The notes under the pieces are model-generated. The model was not told the DNA's origin. It saw only the letters and a program-made list of their open reading frames with translations, and did not search any database. A program made the position numbers and the translations under genes. Positions 35,787-44,477 of a DNA stretch of 64,000 bases are shown piece after piece (within the stretch, counting starts at the first letter, position 1; every line of letters begins with the position of its first letter). Origin of the DNA: Draconibacterium halophilum (GTDB lineage: Bacteria; Bacteroidota; Bacteroidia; Bacteroidales; Prolixibacteraceae); assembly GCF_010448835.1 (NCBI RefSeq), contig NZ_CP048409.1:1310001-1374000 (forward strand), given 5' to 3'.

Positions 35787-37034
35787 ATGAAAAAGTTTCT
35801 CAAGTACACCGGATTGGTGTTGGCAATAGTAATTATTACTTTATTGGGCTATACTTACTCCAGTTTAAATTATTATTCACCCGAAGATCCGGAAGTTGAA
35901 ACCGACAAGACAAAGCTGGCATATTTCCAGGACACATGGGAGGAATGTCGCGATGCGTTCAGGGCACAGGCCCGCTCGATGGAAATGCGTTTTGACAGTG
36001 TGGTTATCTTTTCACGGTTGGTGGAAAGTAAAACAGATACAGACCTGACGATCGATTTCTGCTACATTCCGGCAAGCGATACAACGGAAAAACTAGTGAT
36101 GATATGCTCGGGCACACATGGCATTGAAGGCTATGTTGGCAGTGCCGTTCAGCAACAACTAATGGACGAATTTTTTCAGCCTGAAATGGTTAAGAATACC
36201 GGTGTGTTGCTGGTACACGGACTAAACGCATGGGGTTTTAAGAACCAGCGCCGTTTTACTGAGAATAACGTTGATTTAAACCGGAATTACAGTACTGATA
36301 TATCGCTTTTTGAAACTAAAAATGATGGTTTTGTTGCACTTTACGATATGCTAACACCTGCCGGAGAGTTGAATGTGAACAGCATTGGCAACAAGTTTTT
36401 TATGGTAACGGCCATCAATCAAATTGCCCGAAAGGGCATGCCGGCGTTATTACAGGCATTTGCACAGGGGCAGTACGAATTTCAGGAGGGGATTTATTTT
36501 GGCGGATACGATTTTGAACAGCAGGTGGCAATAATGTCGGAGGTTCTGACAGACATTGCAGCGCCGTATTCTACTTTATTAAACCTTGATTTACATACCG
36601 GATTCGGGGAAAGGGGAAAACTACATCTGTTTCCGAATCCTATTGATGATGAAGAATTAAAAGCCAAGACAGAAACCGTTTTTGATGGCTACCAAATTGA
36701 TTGGGGCGACTCGGATAATTTTTATACCGTGCATGGTCAGTTTGTGGAGTTTATAGGTGAATTATTTCCCGATAAAACATCAATTCCGATGGTGTTGGAG
36801 TTTGGTACTTTAAATACCGGCACTACGGTTGGTGCAGTAAAATCGGCACATATTTCAATTGTCGAAAATCAGGGATTTCATTATGGTTATAAATCAGAAA
36901 AGGACAGTTTGAACGCTTTAGCCGGTTATTACGAAATGTTTTATCCACCATCGGAAAAATGGCGTAGCAATGCGCTTACTGTTTCGCAGGAAATGATGGG
37001 GAATATTTGGGAGAATTTTCAAAAGTTAGAGTAG
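35787..37034 (+). CDS. DUF2817 zinc carboxypeptidase-like protein (M14 fold), membrane-anchored
   Basis: A 415-residue protein with one N-terminal membrane helix (about 5-24), then an M14-like peptidase domain. The zinc ligands are visible as HGIE (in SGTHGIEGY) and the later His in LNLDLHTGFGE; NRNYS corresponds to the substrate-binding Asn-Arg of the M14 fold. DUF2817 members are predicted peptidases without established substrates. The ATG at 35787 (MKKFLKYTG) is preferred to the ORF start at 35766, which overlaps the preceding gene. It is convergent with the next gene after 10 bp. Confidence 0.75.
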   Translation: MKKFLKYTGLVLAIVIITLLGYTYSSLNYYSPEDPEVETDKTKLAYFQDTWEECRDAFRAQARSMEMRFDSVVIFSRLVESKTDTDLTIDFCYIPASDTTEKLVMICSGTHGIEGYVGSAVQQQLMDEFFQPEMVKNTGVLLVHGLNAWGFKNQRRFTENNVDLNRNYSTDISLFETKNDGFVALYDMLTPAGELNVNSIGNKFFMVTAINQIARKGMPALLQAFAQGQYEFQEGIYFGGYDFEQQVAIMSEVLTDIAAPYSTLLNLDLHTGFGERGKLHLFPNPIDDEELKAKTETVFDGYQIDWGDSDNFYTVHGQFVEFIGELFPDKTSIPMVLEFGTLNTGTTVGAVKSAHISIVENQGFHYGYKSEKDSLNALAGYYEMFYPPSEKWRSNALTVSQEMMGNIWENFQKLE

Positions 37035-37044
37035 AAACGATATC

Positions 37045-38199
37045 CTATTTAAGCAAATAAGCAACAATTACCCCCAAATAATTTCCAACGGCATAACCGG
37101 CAATTCCCACAACCAAACCGGTTAAAATAACCTGGCGGTTTTTTAATGCGCCTGCAACCACCGGAACAAAAGGTGGCGAGCAAATTAGCGCACTGGTTGA
37201 AATAATTACCGTATCGGCATCAATTTTAAAAATGCGGGCCAGTGCGATATGGATAATGTGCGAGCCGTAAACCGCCAAAGCTACATAATAGAATAACGAA
37301 AACGAGATGTTTGATAATTTGCTGATGTCGGCCATGGAGGCAACCGTTAAACAAAAAATGAGAATGAGGTACATGCCCAGTTGAAAGGTCTTTTTTATGG
37401 CTTTTATTTTTGGCACAAACGAAAACGCAATGCCGAAAGAAGTAATTAACAGAATAACTACTGCCGTTTGGTAGTACTTAGGTAAAAGCAGACTGATGCC
37501 GTAACTCACACCAAGAATAGCCACTGAAATTCCAAACGCACCGATTAATGGGAAAAAGGTTTTTTTCTTCAACATCCCGTCGTACGACTCGAATTCTTCT
37601 TCAGTATTCATTTCTGCAACGGCAGTGTCTTCTGTTTTAACCGGTTTAAAAGGCGGTAAAAACCAAAGAAATACTTTCTGCCCGATGGAAAGAATAAAAA
37701 CCAGGTAAATGGCACCCAGTGTCAGGTCGTAAGTATGGGTCATAATATACAACTCCTGCGACACATTTAGGGCAGTTTTCATGGCGGCCATGTTCGGTGT
37801 GCCTCCGGTGTAAACACCAACCAGCATACCGGCCACCTGCCAGATATTTTCAATGTCGTTGCGGAAAATAAAAAAGCCGATGATAACAATTATCAAAACC
37901 GAAATTAATCCGGTTGCCAGCGCCAGAAATGCCGAACGCGCCATTTTAAACCACGATCGCACATCAACCGAAAAAAGAATCAATGGTAACGACAAAGGAA
38001 TGGTAATCTCGGTGAGCATGTTTTGGTATTTTCCGGCACCATCGGGTAATACGCCCATGTTGCCAATAATTAAACCAACACCATAACAAATAAGTACAGC
38101 GCCAATTTTCTTTAAAATCGAAAATTTACCTTCAAGATAAATAACCAAAACAGGAGTGATAACAAAAAGAATAATCAACGCCAGAAACGGTGTATCCAT
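37045..38199 (-). CDS. DUF819 family membrane protein
   Basis: A 384-residue inner-membrane protein with about ten hydrophobic helices and the DUF819 segments VYTGGTPNMAAMKTAL and, near the end, ALICSPPFVPVVAGALKNR followed by GIAGYAVGNYLG. A charged cytoplasmic stretch (about 190-212, VKTEDTAVAEMNTEEEFESYD) separates the two halves. The family has a transporter-like inverted-repeat plan but no firm function. A second, divergent member is encoded at 44478-45740. Confidence 0.8.
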   Translation of the reverse strand: MDTPFLALIILFVITPVLVIYLEGKFSILKKIGAVLICYGVGLIIGNMGVLPDGAGKYQNMLTEITIPLSLPLILFSVDVRSWFKMARSAFLALATGLISVLIIVIIGFFIFRNDIENIWQVAGMLVGVYTGGTPNMAAMKTALNVSQELYIMTHTYDLTLGAIYLVFILSIGQKVFLWFLPPFKPVKTEDTAVAEMNTEEEFESYDGMLKKKTFFPLIGAFGISVAILGVSYGISLLLPKYYQTAVVILLITSFGIAFSFVPKIKAIKKTFQLGMYLILIFCLTVASMADISKLSNISFSLFYYVALAVYGSHIIHIALARIFKIDADTVIISTSALICSPPFVPVVAGALKNRQVILTGLVVGIAGYAVGNYLGVIVAYLLK

Positions 38200-38263
38200 A
38201 TTTTAATAATTCCCTTATCGGGCGGTAAAGATATCAGAATGAGGAGAAACTGCAAACTGGTAA

Positions 38264-38971
38264 TTATTCGGTGCTAATGTTTCCTGATTTATTACCTAGT
38301 CCTATGCTCACAGAAATTTGTAACATACTTTTCTTTTCCTCAGCATTTAAATAATACGAGTTGATGGTGGCAAACGAAGGATAAAATGCCAATTCTATAT
38401 TAGGCTGAATAAAACTTTTTGTATCTCCCAATGGACGAATCCCTGCTAATATCCCAAGGTAGTTTGAATGAAAAAAGTCTTCACCACTTTCGTCAATTTC
38501 TTTATGATTTGAGTAATGTCCGTGATCAGAATCATAATCAACCTGCCACCATGATTTTGATCCTGTAGTTTTTGAATTGATATAATAACCTACCTGAATG
38601 CCAAAATAATAATCGCTTACCACGTGCGGCTCTCTGTTAATTTCGTAAATAAATTTTAAATAGGTACTCATCGCCCTGTGTTTATAATTTCCTTTTCCGC
38701 CACCTCCTAAACCTTCACTTTTAAATGTTTCTTTAATTACTGAAGAAGATAATCCGGGGGTCAAACGCAGCTGAGGAATTTTTTTTAGCAGTTTTATTTC
38801 TTTTTCTACAAACAGGATGCTATTGCCTTTATTAATGCTGTAGTCGTAGTCAATATTATTTGTTCCAATAATTATGGGGTATCCAATACCAATGTTTAAG
38901 AAAGAATTTTCCTGTGCGTTTAAGCCAAAAGTTACAAGGCAAAGCAGAAATGATAACAGAAAGCGTGTCAT
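38264..38971 (-). CDS. Exported protein, possible outer-membrane beta-barrel
   Basis: A 235-residue protein with a signal peptide (residues 1-19, ending LNAQ). The mature part has alternating aromatic/polar strands (YYFGIQVGYYINSK, NIELAFYPSFATINSYY) and a Gly-rich loop (LGGGGKGN), consistent with a small outer-membrane barrel. I do not recognise a family. It is a single gene, 64 bp from the DUF819 gene on the same strand. Confidence 0.55.
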   Translation of the reverse strand: MTRFLLSFLLCLVTFGLNAQENSFLNIGIGYPIIIGTNNIDYDYSINKGNSILFVEKEIKLLKKIPQLRLTPGLSSSVIKETFKSEGLGGGGKGNYKHRAMSTYLKFIYEINREPHVVSDYYFGIQVGYYINSKTTGSKSWWQVDYDSDHGHYSNHKEIDESGEDFFHSNYLGILAGIRPLGDTKSFIQPNIELAFYPSFATINSYYLNAEEKKSMLQISVSIGLGNKSGNISTE

Positions 38972-39158
38972 AGCAAAGGTTGATTTTTGTGTTCTAACGG
39001 CACTAATTTATGAAAATTGATCAAAAGAAGAGAAACCTAAGACTTTTATATTGAGTGTTCCCTTTCTATCGTTCAGATGTGTTTACTGTTCAAAACAGGA
39101 TAGGGAGATTTATTTAAAGTTTATAGTTAGTTTTAAGGAAAATTATTGGCGTATCAGG

Positions 39159-39177
39159 TTATGCTTTTTTAGCATAA
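39159..39177. repeat. Short hairpin upstream of the ADP-ribosylglycohydrolase gene
   Basis: TTATGCT (39159-39165) and AGCATAA (39171-39177) form a perfect 7 bp stem with a T5 loop, 56 bases before the next ATG. It could be an operator or leader hairpin; the rest of 38972-39232 shows nothing recognisable. Confidence 0.3.
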
Positions 39178-39232
39178 TGGTGGTGTAGGAAGGCAATTAA
39201 TACAGTAACAATACTTTAAACAACGCAGAATC

Positions 39233-40591
39233 ATGAAAATCAACTTTTTTCTGTCATATCTTTTATTTCTAATCGTTTTTGGAATTATCACAAGTTGTAC
39301 AAAAACATCAGAAATTGCTCCAAATCCAAATCTCGAATACAAAAACTACACTCCCAAAAGCACTGATAAAACAATAAACAGGAACGACTATTATAAAAAG
39401 CTTCAGGGGTTTTGGCTGGGCACCTGCATTGCCAACTGGACGGGTTTAGTTACCGAAATGGACAAAATCGGGAATATTGGCGAAATAAAAACCGGAGATT
39501 TCTATACCCGAAACGACTGGGGAAAACCAGATCAGCCAAGTATTTGGGGAGAAGGTATTCCGAGTGATCTTTCACAAAACATAGATTTTGTATTTGCCGA
39601 TGTTGACAGCATTTGGGGAGCTGACGATGATACGGATATCGAGTACATTTACCAGGAACTTTTATTAAAATATAAAACTTCATTTTTAACGGGCGCACAA
39701 ATTCGCGAAGGCTGGCTGGAACATATCAGGCACGAAGAAGAAAACTATTTGTGGGTATCGAACCAAATGGCTTTCGATTTAATGAAAGAAGGATTGATGC
39801 CGCCTGCAACCGGCGATCCGGAAAATAATCCCGAATTTGAAATGATTGATGCGCAGCTAACCACCGAAATTTTTGGTTTGTTTGCTCCGGCTCAGCCTGA
39901 TATGGCAATAAGATTGGCTAAATTGCCTATTCAGAATACGGCACGCGAAAACAGTCAATGGATTTCGGAATTTTACGTGACAATGTTTTCACTGGCATCG
40001 GCAGTTGACGAATCCTTGCCTCTTAAAGAGCAACTGTTTTGGATGGCCGAACAGGCTAAAGATCGACTTCCTGAAACTTCATACTCACGAAAAATGTATG
40101 AGTATGTAAAATCAAAATACAATGAAGATATTTCGTGGGAGCAGGCAAGGGATTCGGTTTATTCACGTTACCAGGTAAACGAGGCCGACGGTTACGATAT
40201 GACATCGCGGAATTTGTATTGTAATGCCTGTTTTGCTGCCGGAATTAATTTTGCCGCAAGTCTGGTTAGTTTGTTTTATGGTGAGGGGGATATCGTTGAG
40301 ACAATTAAAATAGGAACACTCTGTGGTTGGGATTCGGACAATCCAACAGCAACATGGGGCGGTTTAATCGGTTTTATGATTGGCAAAGAAGGCATTGAAA
40401 AGGCTTTTGGCAGAAAATTCTCCAACCGTTTTAACATTCAGCGAACAAGGGTGGGTTTTGAAAATAATGGAGTGGATACAGTTGAAAATATGGCACTAAA
40501 AGGAATTTGGATCATCGATAGAGTGGTTCAGGAAGAAATGAATGGTGGAGTGGATTTAAAAAACAATAGGTGGTATGTGCCTGAATTCTAA
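39233..40591 (+). CDS. ADP-ribosylglycohydrolase family lipoprotein
   Basis: A 452-residue predicted lipoprotein (lipobox ITSC, Cys near residue 22) followed by an ADP-ribosylglycohydrolase fold. The N-terminal GFWLGTCIANWTGL corresponds to the family's first helix and CGWDSDNPTATWGGLIG to the C-terminal metal-binding GGDTDT motif, with both Asp present. Family members remove ADP-ribose from proteins or hydrolyse related N-glycosides. An envelope lipoprotein form in Bacteroidota more likely acts on an external glycoside-like substrate, which is an inference. It is a single gene. Confidence 0.82.
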   Translation: MKINFFLSYLLFLIVFGIITSCTKTSEIAPNPNLEYKNYTPKSTDKTINRNDYYKKLQGFWLGTCIANWTGLVTEMDKIGNIGEIKTGDFYTRNDWGKPDQPSIWGEGIPSDLSQNIDFVFADVDSIWGADDDTDIEYIYQELLLKYKTSFLTGAQIREGWLEHIRHEEENYLWVSNQMAFDLMKEGLMPPATGDPENNPEFEMIDAQLTTEIFGLFAPAQPDMAIRLAKLPIQNTARENSQWISEFYVTMFSLASAVDESLPLKEQLFWMAEQAKDRLPETSYSRKMYEYVKSKYNEDISWEQARDSVYSRYQVNEADGYDMTSRNLYCNACFAAGINFAASLVSLFYGEGDIVETIKIGTLCGWDSDNPTATWGGLIGFMIGKEGIEKAFGRKFSNRFNIQRTRVGFENNGVDTVENMALKGIWIIDRVVQEEMNGGVDLKNNRWYVPEF

Positions 40592-40612
40592 AATGGAGTG
40601 TAACCGAGAAAT

Positions 40613-41147
40613 TCAGTCTATTGGTTTCCACTCCCGCGCCAGCAGCGCATAAATCACATCATCAACCCATTGGCCATTTATCAAAAGGCTTTCTTTGAAA
40701 TGTGCTTCTTTTCCAAAAACCTAGTTTTTCAAGTACCGCAAAGGATGCGATATTCCGCGGATCAACCGAGGCTGTAATCCTGTGTTTTTTGATATAGCGA
40801 AAGAGATAGTCGATTACCGCTTTTACTGCTTCGGTAGCCATCCCCAGGCCCTGCCAATCTTTTGAAATCGTGTAACCCAATTCTACCTGGTGTTCATCGA
40901 TAAAATGGATGCCAATGTCGCCAATTATCTGCATGTTGGTTTTCTCAACCACAGCCAATTGAAACCAGGTGTCGGGCACATTTAATTTGGCTGAAAGTTT
41001 ACGAATGAATACTTCAATATCTTCAAGCGATTGCGGAATCCATCCCTGGTATTTGTTTGCTTCGGCATCGGAGCGATAGGCTAAAATGGCGTGTTTATCG
41101 TTTATTGTTATTGGATTAAGTATCAGGCGTTTTGTGTTTAGCTGCAT
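40613..41147 (-). CDS. GNAT acetyltransferase, RimJ/RimL type (frameshifted at the C-terminus)
   Basis: A GNAT-fold protein with the acetyl-CoA loop DWQGLGMATEA and the typical RLILNPITINDKHAILAYRSD start. As written the frame ends at 40662 with an atypical tail. Removing one base from the five-A run at 40715-40719 restores GKEAHFKESLLINGQWVDD and an end at 40613, giving about 178 residues, normal for this family. It acetylates an amino group, perhaps of a ribosomal protein or small amine. It is the last of three minus-strand genes, 1 bp after the hydrolase. Confidence 0.82.
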
Positions 41148-41148
41148 T

Positions 41149-42552
41149 TTATTTGGCTGAAGTTTGTTCCAGAATCCAGTCTTTTATAACCGTTAAAACT
41201 TCCGGATCGATGGTTTCTTCAATTTGGGCATATTCGGCAACGGCACCCGTTTCGCAGTTTTGGAAAAGGTGATTGTGATTGGCAAAACGAACCGTATCAA
41301 CATTCATATTGTTTCCTGAATTTACTGCTTTTATTATCGCTTCGAGGTTCGATACCTGAACCTGCAAGTCCTTTGATCCATTAAGTGCCAGTACCGGACA
41401 TTTTACTTTTGCCAATGTTGGTTTCGGGTCGTAAGTGAGGAAATAGCGAAACCAATTAGAATTTACACTTGATATTTGGGCATCAATGGCTTTTTTCATA
41501 TCCTCATTCATCCCGGTATACATCCCTTGCGTGATTGCCTCGCGCAGTTTCTCCCTTGCTTTTGCTGTGTCGGGTTCGCTTTTTACGACCTCAAATATTC
41601 TCTGCTGTGACCGTTTATTTTGTTCAACGGAATAGTCGGGCAAACCCGCAGCTTTTGCTATTAAAGCCGCCTGCTCGTAAAGAATTTGCTCGCCAGCTGT
41701 TCCCGGGCCGGCCAGCATTACAATAAAAGCAATGTTGTGCGATTTGGTCGCTACCAGTGGTGCGATCAATCCTCCTTCGCTATGTCCGATCAATCCAATT
41801 TTTCTTGGATCAATTTCTTTTCGCTTTTTCAGAAAGTTAACTCCAGCCAGTACATCGTCAGCAAAATCAAGGCTTGTTGATGTGGAAACATTTCCTTCCG
41901 AGTCCCCCACGCCACGATCATCAACGCGTAAAACAGTAATTCCGTTTTGGGTCAGGAAATCAGCAATTACTGCAAAAGGTTTGTGCCCGAATATATTTTC
42001 ATCACGGTTCTGTGCTCCCGAACCGGTAATCATAACTACTGCCGGACATGCATCCACATCCTTGGGAATAGTAATTGTTCCGGCCAGTTTTAATCCCGAT
42101 TCCGGATTGATGTATTCCACTTCCTCAGAAAGATAGGGGAACGGTGGCTCCGGCGTTTGCGGACGCAGCAATGGAGCTACTTCGTCAATTCGTACAAGAT
42201 TTACATCGAACGTCATTCCGCTTTGTTTCCATTTTCCGGAAACAGAGTCGGGCGATGAGAAATGCCCCGAATAATTTCCGAGAATAACGGGCACTGCAAT
42301 TGATACACTATCGTCAATCACCAACACATCGCCAACAGGTAGGTCGCTGGCACCTTGTTTAGGTACATCCATTTTTGCCTCGTATTTTCCATCGTTTTGG
42401 GTGATCTTAAAGATGATCTCCAGCTCGCCGGTGGGGAGTTTAATTTTTCCCGACCAGTTGCCTGCTAAGTCAGGTTTCTGAGCAATTGCTGTTTCAACAA
42501 TTAGAAAACTAAGGAGAAGGGTGGTGAAAAGGCCAATTGTGTATCGTTTCAT
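41149..42552 (-). CDS. Exported alpha/beta hydrolase
   Basis: A 467-residue protein with a signal peptide (residues 1-24, ending AIAQ), an N-terminal beta-rich domain (about 30-125, beginning LAGNWSGKIKLPTGELEI) and an alpha/beta hydrolase domain with oxyanion region VMITGSGAQNRDE, nucleophile elbow GHSEGG (Ser) and a late acid-His region (LNGSKDLQV and FANHNHLF). This two-domain plan is common for Bacteroidota serine hydrolases/esterases of unknown substrate. The ATG at 42552 (MKRYTIGLF) is preferred to the longer frame. It lies in a probable operon with a second hydrolase and a GNAT gene. Confidence 0.85.
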   Translation of the reverse strand: MKRYTIGLFTTLLLSFLIVETAIAQKPDLAGNWSGKIKLPTGELEIIFKITQNDGKYEAKMDVPKQGASDLPVGDVLVIDDSVSIAVPVILGNYSGHFSSPDSVSGKWKQSGMTFDVNLVRIDEVAPLLRPQTPEPPFPYLSEEVEYINPESGLKLAGTITIPKDVDACPAVVMITGSGAQNRDENIFGHKPFAVIADFLTQNGITVLRVDDRGVGDSEGNVSTSTSLDFADDVLAGVNFLKKRKEIDPRKIGLIGHSEGGLIAPLVATKSHNIAFIVMLAGPGTAGEQILYEQAALIAKAAGLPDYSVEQNKRSQQRIFEVVKSEPDTAKAREKLREAITQGMYTGMNEDMKKAIDAQISSVNSNWFRYFLTYDPKPTLAKVKCPVLALNGSKDLQVQVSNLEAIIKAVNSGNNMNVDTVRFANHNHLFQNCETGAVAEYAQIEETIDPEVLTVIKDWILEQTSAK

Positions 42553-42562
42553 GGCTTTCTTT

Positions 42563-43371
42563 TTATTTATCAAGTACGCTGATTTCCTTAAGCAGCACCT
42601 CCAATGCCGGCGAGGCCATTTCGCCGTGGTTAAATCCGTCGAGTTCCATTATTCGGGTGTTTGTGTGACCGGCAACTTTCATCATACGGTACATATAGGC
42701 ATTTTCTTCGTAACGGCCCAGCATTTCCAGTTCGCGGTCGCCGGTAATTAATAATAGCGGAGGAGCATCGGGGCGTACAAAATACAACGGCGCATATTCG
42801 TCGATAATGGCTTGAGTGCCCGGAATACCACGTTCTTTGCGAACCGTAAAATGTGTTATGGTATGTCCGCTAAACGGAATAAGCATGGCAATGTTGTTGG
42901 CATCAATAGCGTATTTCGCCAGGTAATGTTTGTCCAGTCCAAGCATGCTGGTAAGGTAACCACCGGCCGAATGTCCGCTAACAACTATTTTTTCTTTGCT
43001 GCCACCGTATTTTTCAATGTTGTTAAAGGTCCAGGCCACGGCTGCCGCTGCATCTTCAATATAAACCGGGCATTTTACTTTTGGCGATAAGCGGTAATTC
43101 ACCGTTACCACTGCAATTCCCTGTTCCTTTAGTTTCTCAGGAATAAATTTGTTTCCGCCTGTAATTCCGCCCCGTGAAACCAGACCACAGTGGTAAAATC
43201 AGTCTTATTTTCCGGGTAATAAATATCGAGTTTACAACGCTCCTGCGCATATTCCGAAGCATCGGTGCTATACGAAATGTTGTCTTCTGAAGCATAGCTG
43301 GTTTCTTGAGCAACAGCAGTTTGTGTGCCAATTAAAAACAGTAAGATGGAAAGAAAAATAGTGTTCTTCAT
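42563..43371 (-). CDS. Exported alpha/beta hydrolase, esterase type (frameshifted)
   Basis: Frames 43129-43371 and 42563-43111 are one gene of about 269 residues. Adding one C to the four-C run at 43170-43173 (G on the coding strand) restores VVWFHGGGITGGNKF and joins the halves. There is a signal peptide (residues 1-22, ending AVAQ), the HGGG oxyanion motif created by the repair, the nucleophile elbow GHSAGG and the catalytic His in GFNHGEM, the pattern of the hormone-sensitive-lipase/BD-FAE esterases. Substrate unknown. The break is at a homopolymer and is probably a sequencing error. Confidence 0.82.
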
Positions 43372-43555
43372 GATTAAGGTTTTGAGCTTGGGCTAAAGTA
43401 CGAAAGAATTTCATAATAGCAGTACGGATGGTTGAATGCACACGAGGGAAAAACGCTGTTTTATGTGTCATAAAATTGAATGGAATTGATTTCTACTGCT
43501 TTTAAATCCCAATTTATATTGTATTTTAGATGTTATATACAGAAAAAATACCAGG

Positions 43556-44059
43556 ATGAATAAAAATCTACTAATCTACGTTGTTGAGGATAACAAATTA
43601 TACCACAAATTGGTGGTTGATTTTCTTCAGAGACAAGGAATGAAAAACGTGAAATCTTTTTACAACGGAAAGGATTGTTTGGATGCGATTAAACAAGGAG
43701 AACGTCCTGACATTGTAGTGCAGGATTATCATTTGGAAGACTCAACCGGAATTGCTGTTTTACAAGCCGTTAAAAAGCGAAGTAAAAGTTCGGAATTTAT
43801 TTTCTTAACCGCCCACGAAGATATGGAAGTGGCTGTAAATTCGATAAAATACGGTGCCTACGACTACATAATCAAAAACAACGATATTGCGTTGAAAAAG
43901 GTTTATAGCAAGATTGGTAAGATAGATAAGATGTTGGAGTTGGAGAAACGAAACCGATTTATAAGAAATGCCATGATAGTAACCTTTATTGTTCTGGTGG
44001 CTATTGTAACTTTTGTGGCCCTTCACGAGTTTTTCGATTTGTTCGGCTTGCAACGATAG
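43556..44059 (+). CDS. Receiver-domain protein with C-terminal membrane helix
   Basis: A 167-residue protein. Residues 5-115 form a complete receiver domain: acidic pocket E11/D12, phosphoacceptor D57 (VVQDYHLED), T85 (FLTAHED) and K107 (YIIKNND). Residues 116-137 form a charged linker helix and residues 138-158 a strongly hydrophobic membrane segment ending LHEFFDLF. There is no DNA-binding or enzymatic output domain. It would be a membrane-tethered phosphorylatable protein, perhaps a phosphate sink or a docking partner. No histidine kinase is encoded nearby. Confidence 0.85.
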   Translation: MNKNLLIYVVEDNKLYHKLVVDFLQRQGMKNVKSFYNGKDCLDAIKQGERPDIVVQDYHLEDSTGIAVLQAVKKRSKSSEFIFLTAHEDMEVAVNSIKYGAYDYIIKNNDIALKKVYSKIGKIDKMLELEKRNRFIRNAMIVTFIVLVAIVTFVALHEFFDLFGLQR

Positions 44060-44477
44060 AATTACAGCAGCCGAAATTTGTATCCCACAGATCCGGTTTT
44101 ATCGAACAGCCTCAAATTCTTACTCTACATCAGGCAGTAGTTTTATGGGATCACATAGAATTACCACTGGATATAATTTTTGTACAGCCCTATAATTCAT
44201 GATATACGCCTTACCCCTCGCCCTGCCGGGAGCTCCCCTCGCGAGGGGAGCAGGTTGCTTGCGACTATAGCAGCTCGAATCAAATCTTCTTCCAAACTTA
44301 CTAAAAAAGCTGTTTTCCCTTCGTAAGGGAAAATGTCGATAGACAAAAGGGTCGGGAGAGTTAAGAATTTCTATGAATGCTTTATATTAACCTTGTGGCG
44401 AGTTTATTTTTCGAAAAAAATATAAAGCCAAGCTGAGATTTTTACTCCAACGGAAATTTTAACTGATCTGTTTTATG
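44060..44477. other. 418 bp intergenic region with palindromic repeats
   Basis: The left part (44060-44200) shows no coding potential I can support. The right half holds the two palindromic repeats described at 44216-44358. The last 120 bases before the DUF819 stop are AT-rich with nothing recognisable. Confidence 0.5.
44216..44358. repeat. Pair of dispersed palindromic repeats in inverted orientation
   Basis: The first copy contains a perfect 20 bp palindrome, GCTCCCCTCGCGAGGGGAGC (44232-44251), next to CTCGCCCTGCCGGGAG. The second contains TTTTCCCTT (44313-44321) and AAGGGAAAA (44325-44333), followed by an AAAGGGTCGGGAG tail. Read on the opposite strand, the second has the same order of elements as the first (CTCCCGACCC, then a CCC...GGG hairpin, then CAG), so they look like diverged copies of one repeat unit facing each other. 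This type of unit is usually present in many copies in a genome. Confidence 0.6.

Noticed and set aside
44216..44358. Pair of ordinary rho-independent terminators
   Set aside because: The perfect palindromes lack T-runs in the right place, stand far from the ends of both neighbouring genes, and their shared extra elements indicate a repeat unit instead.
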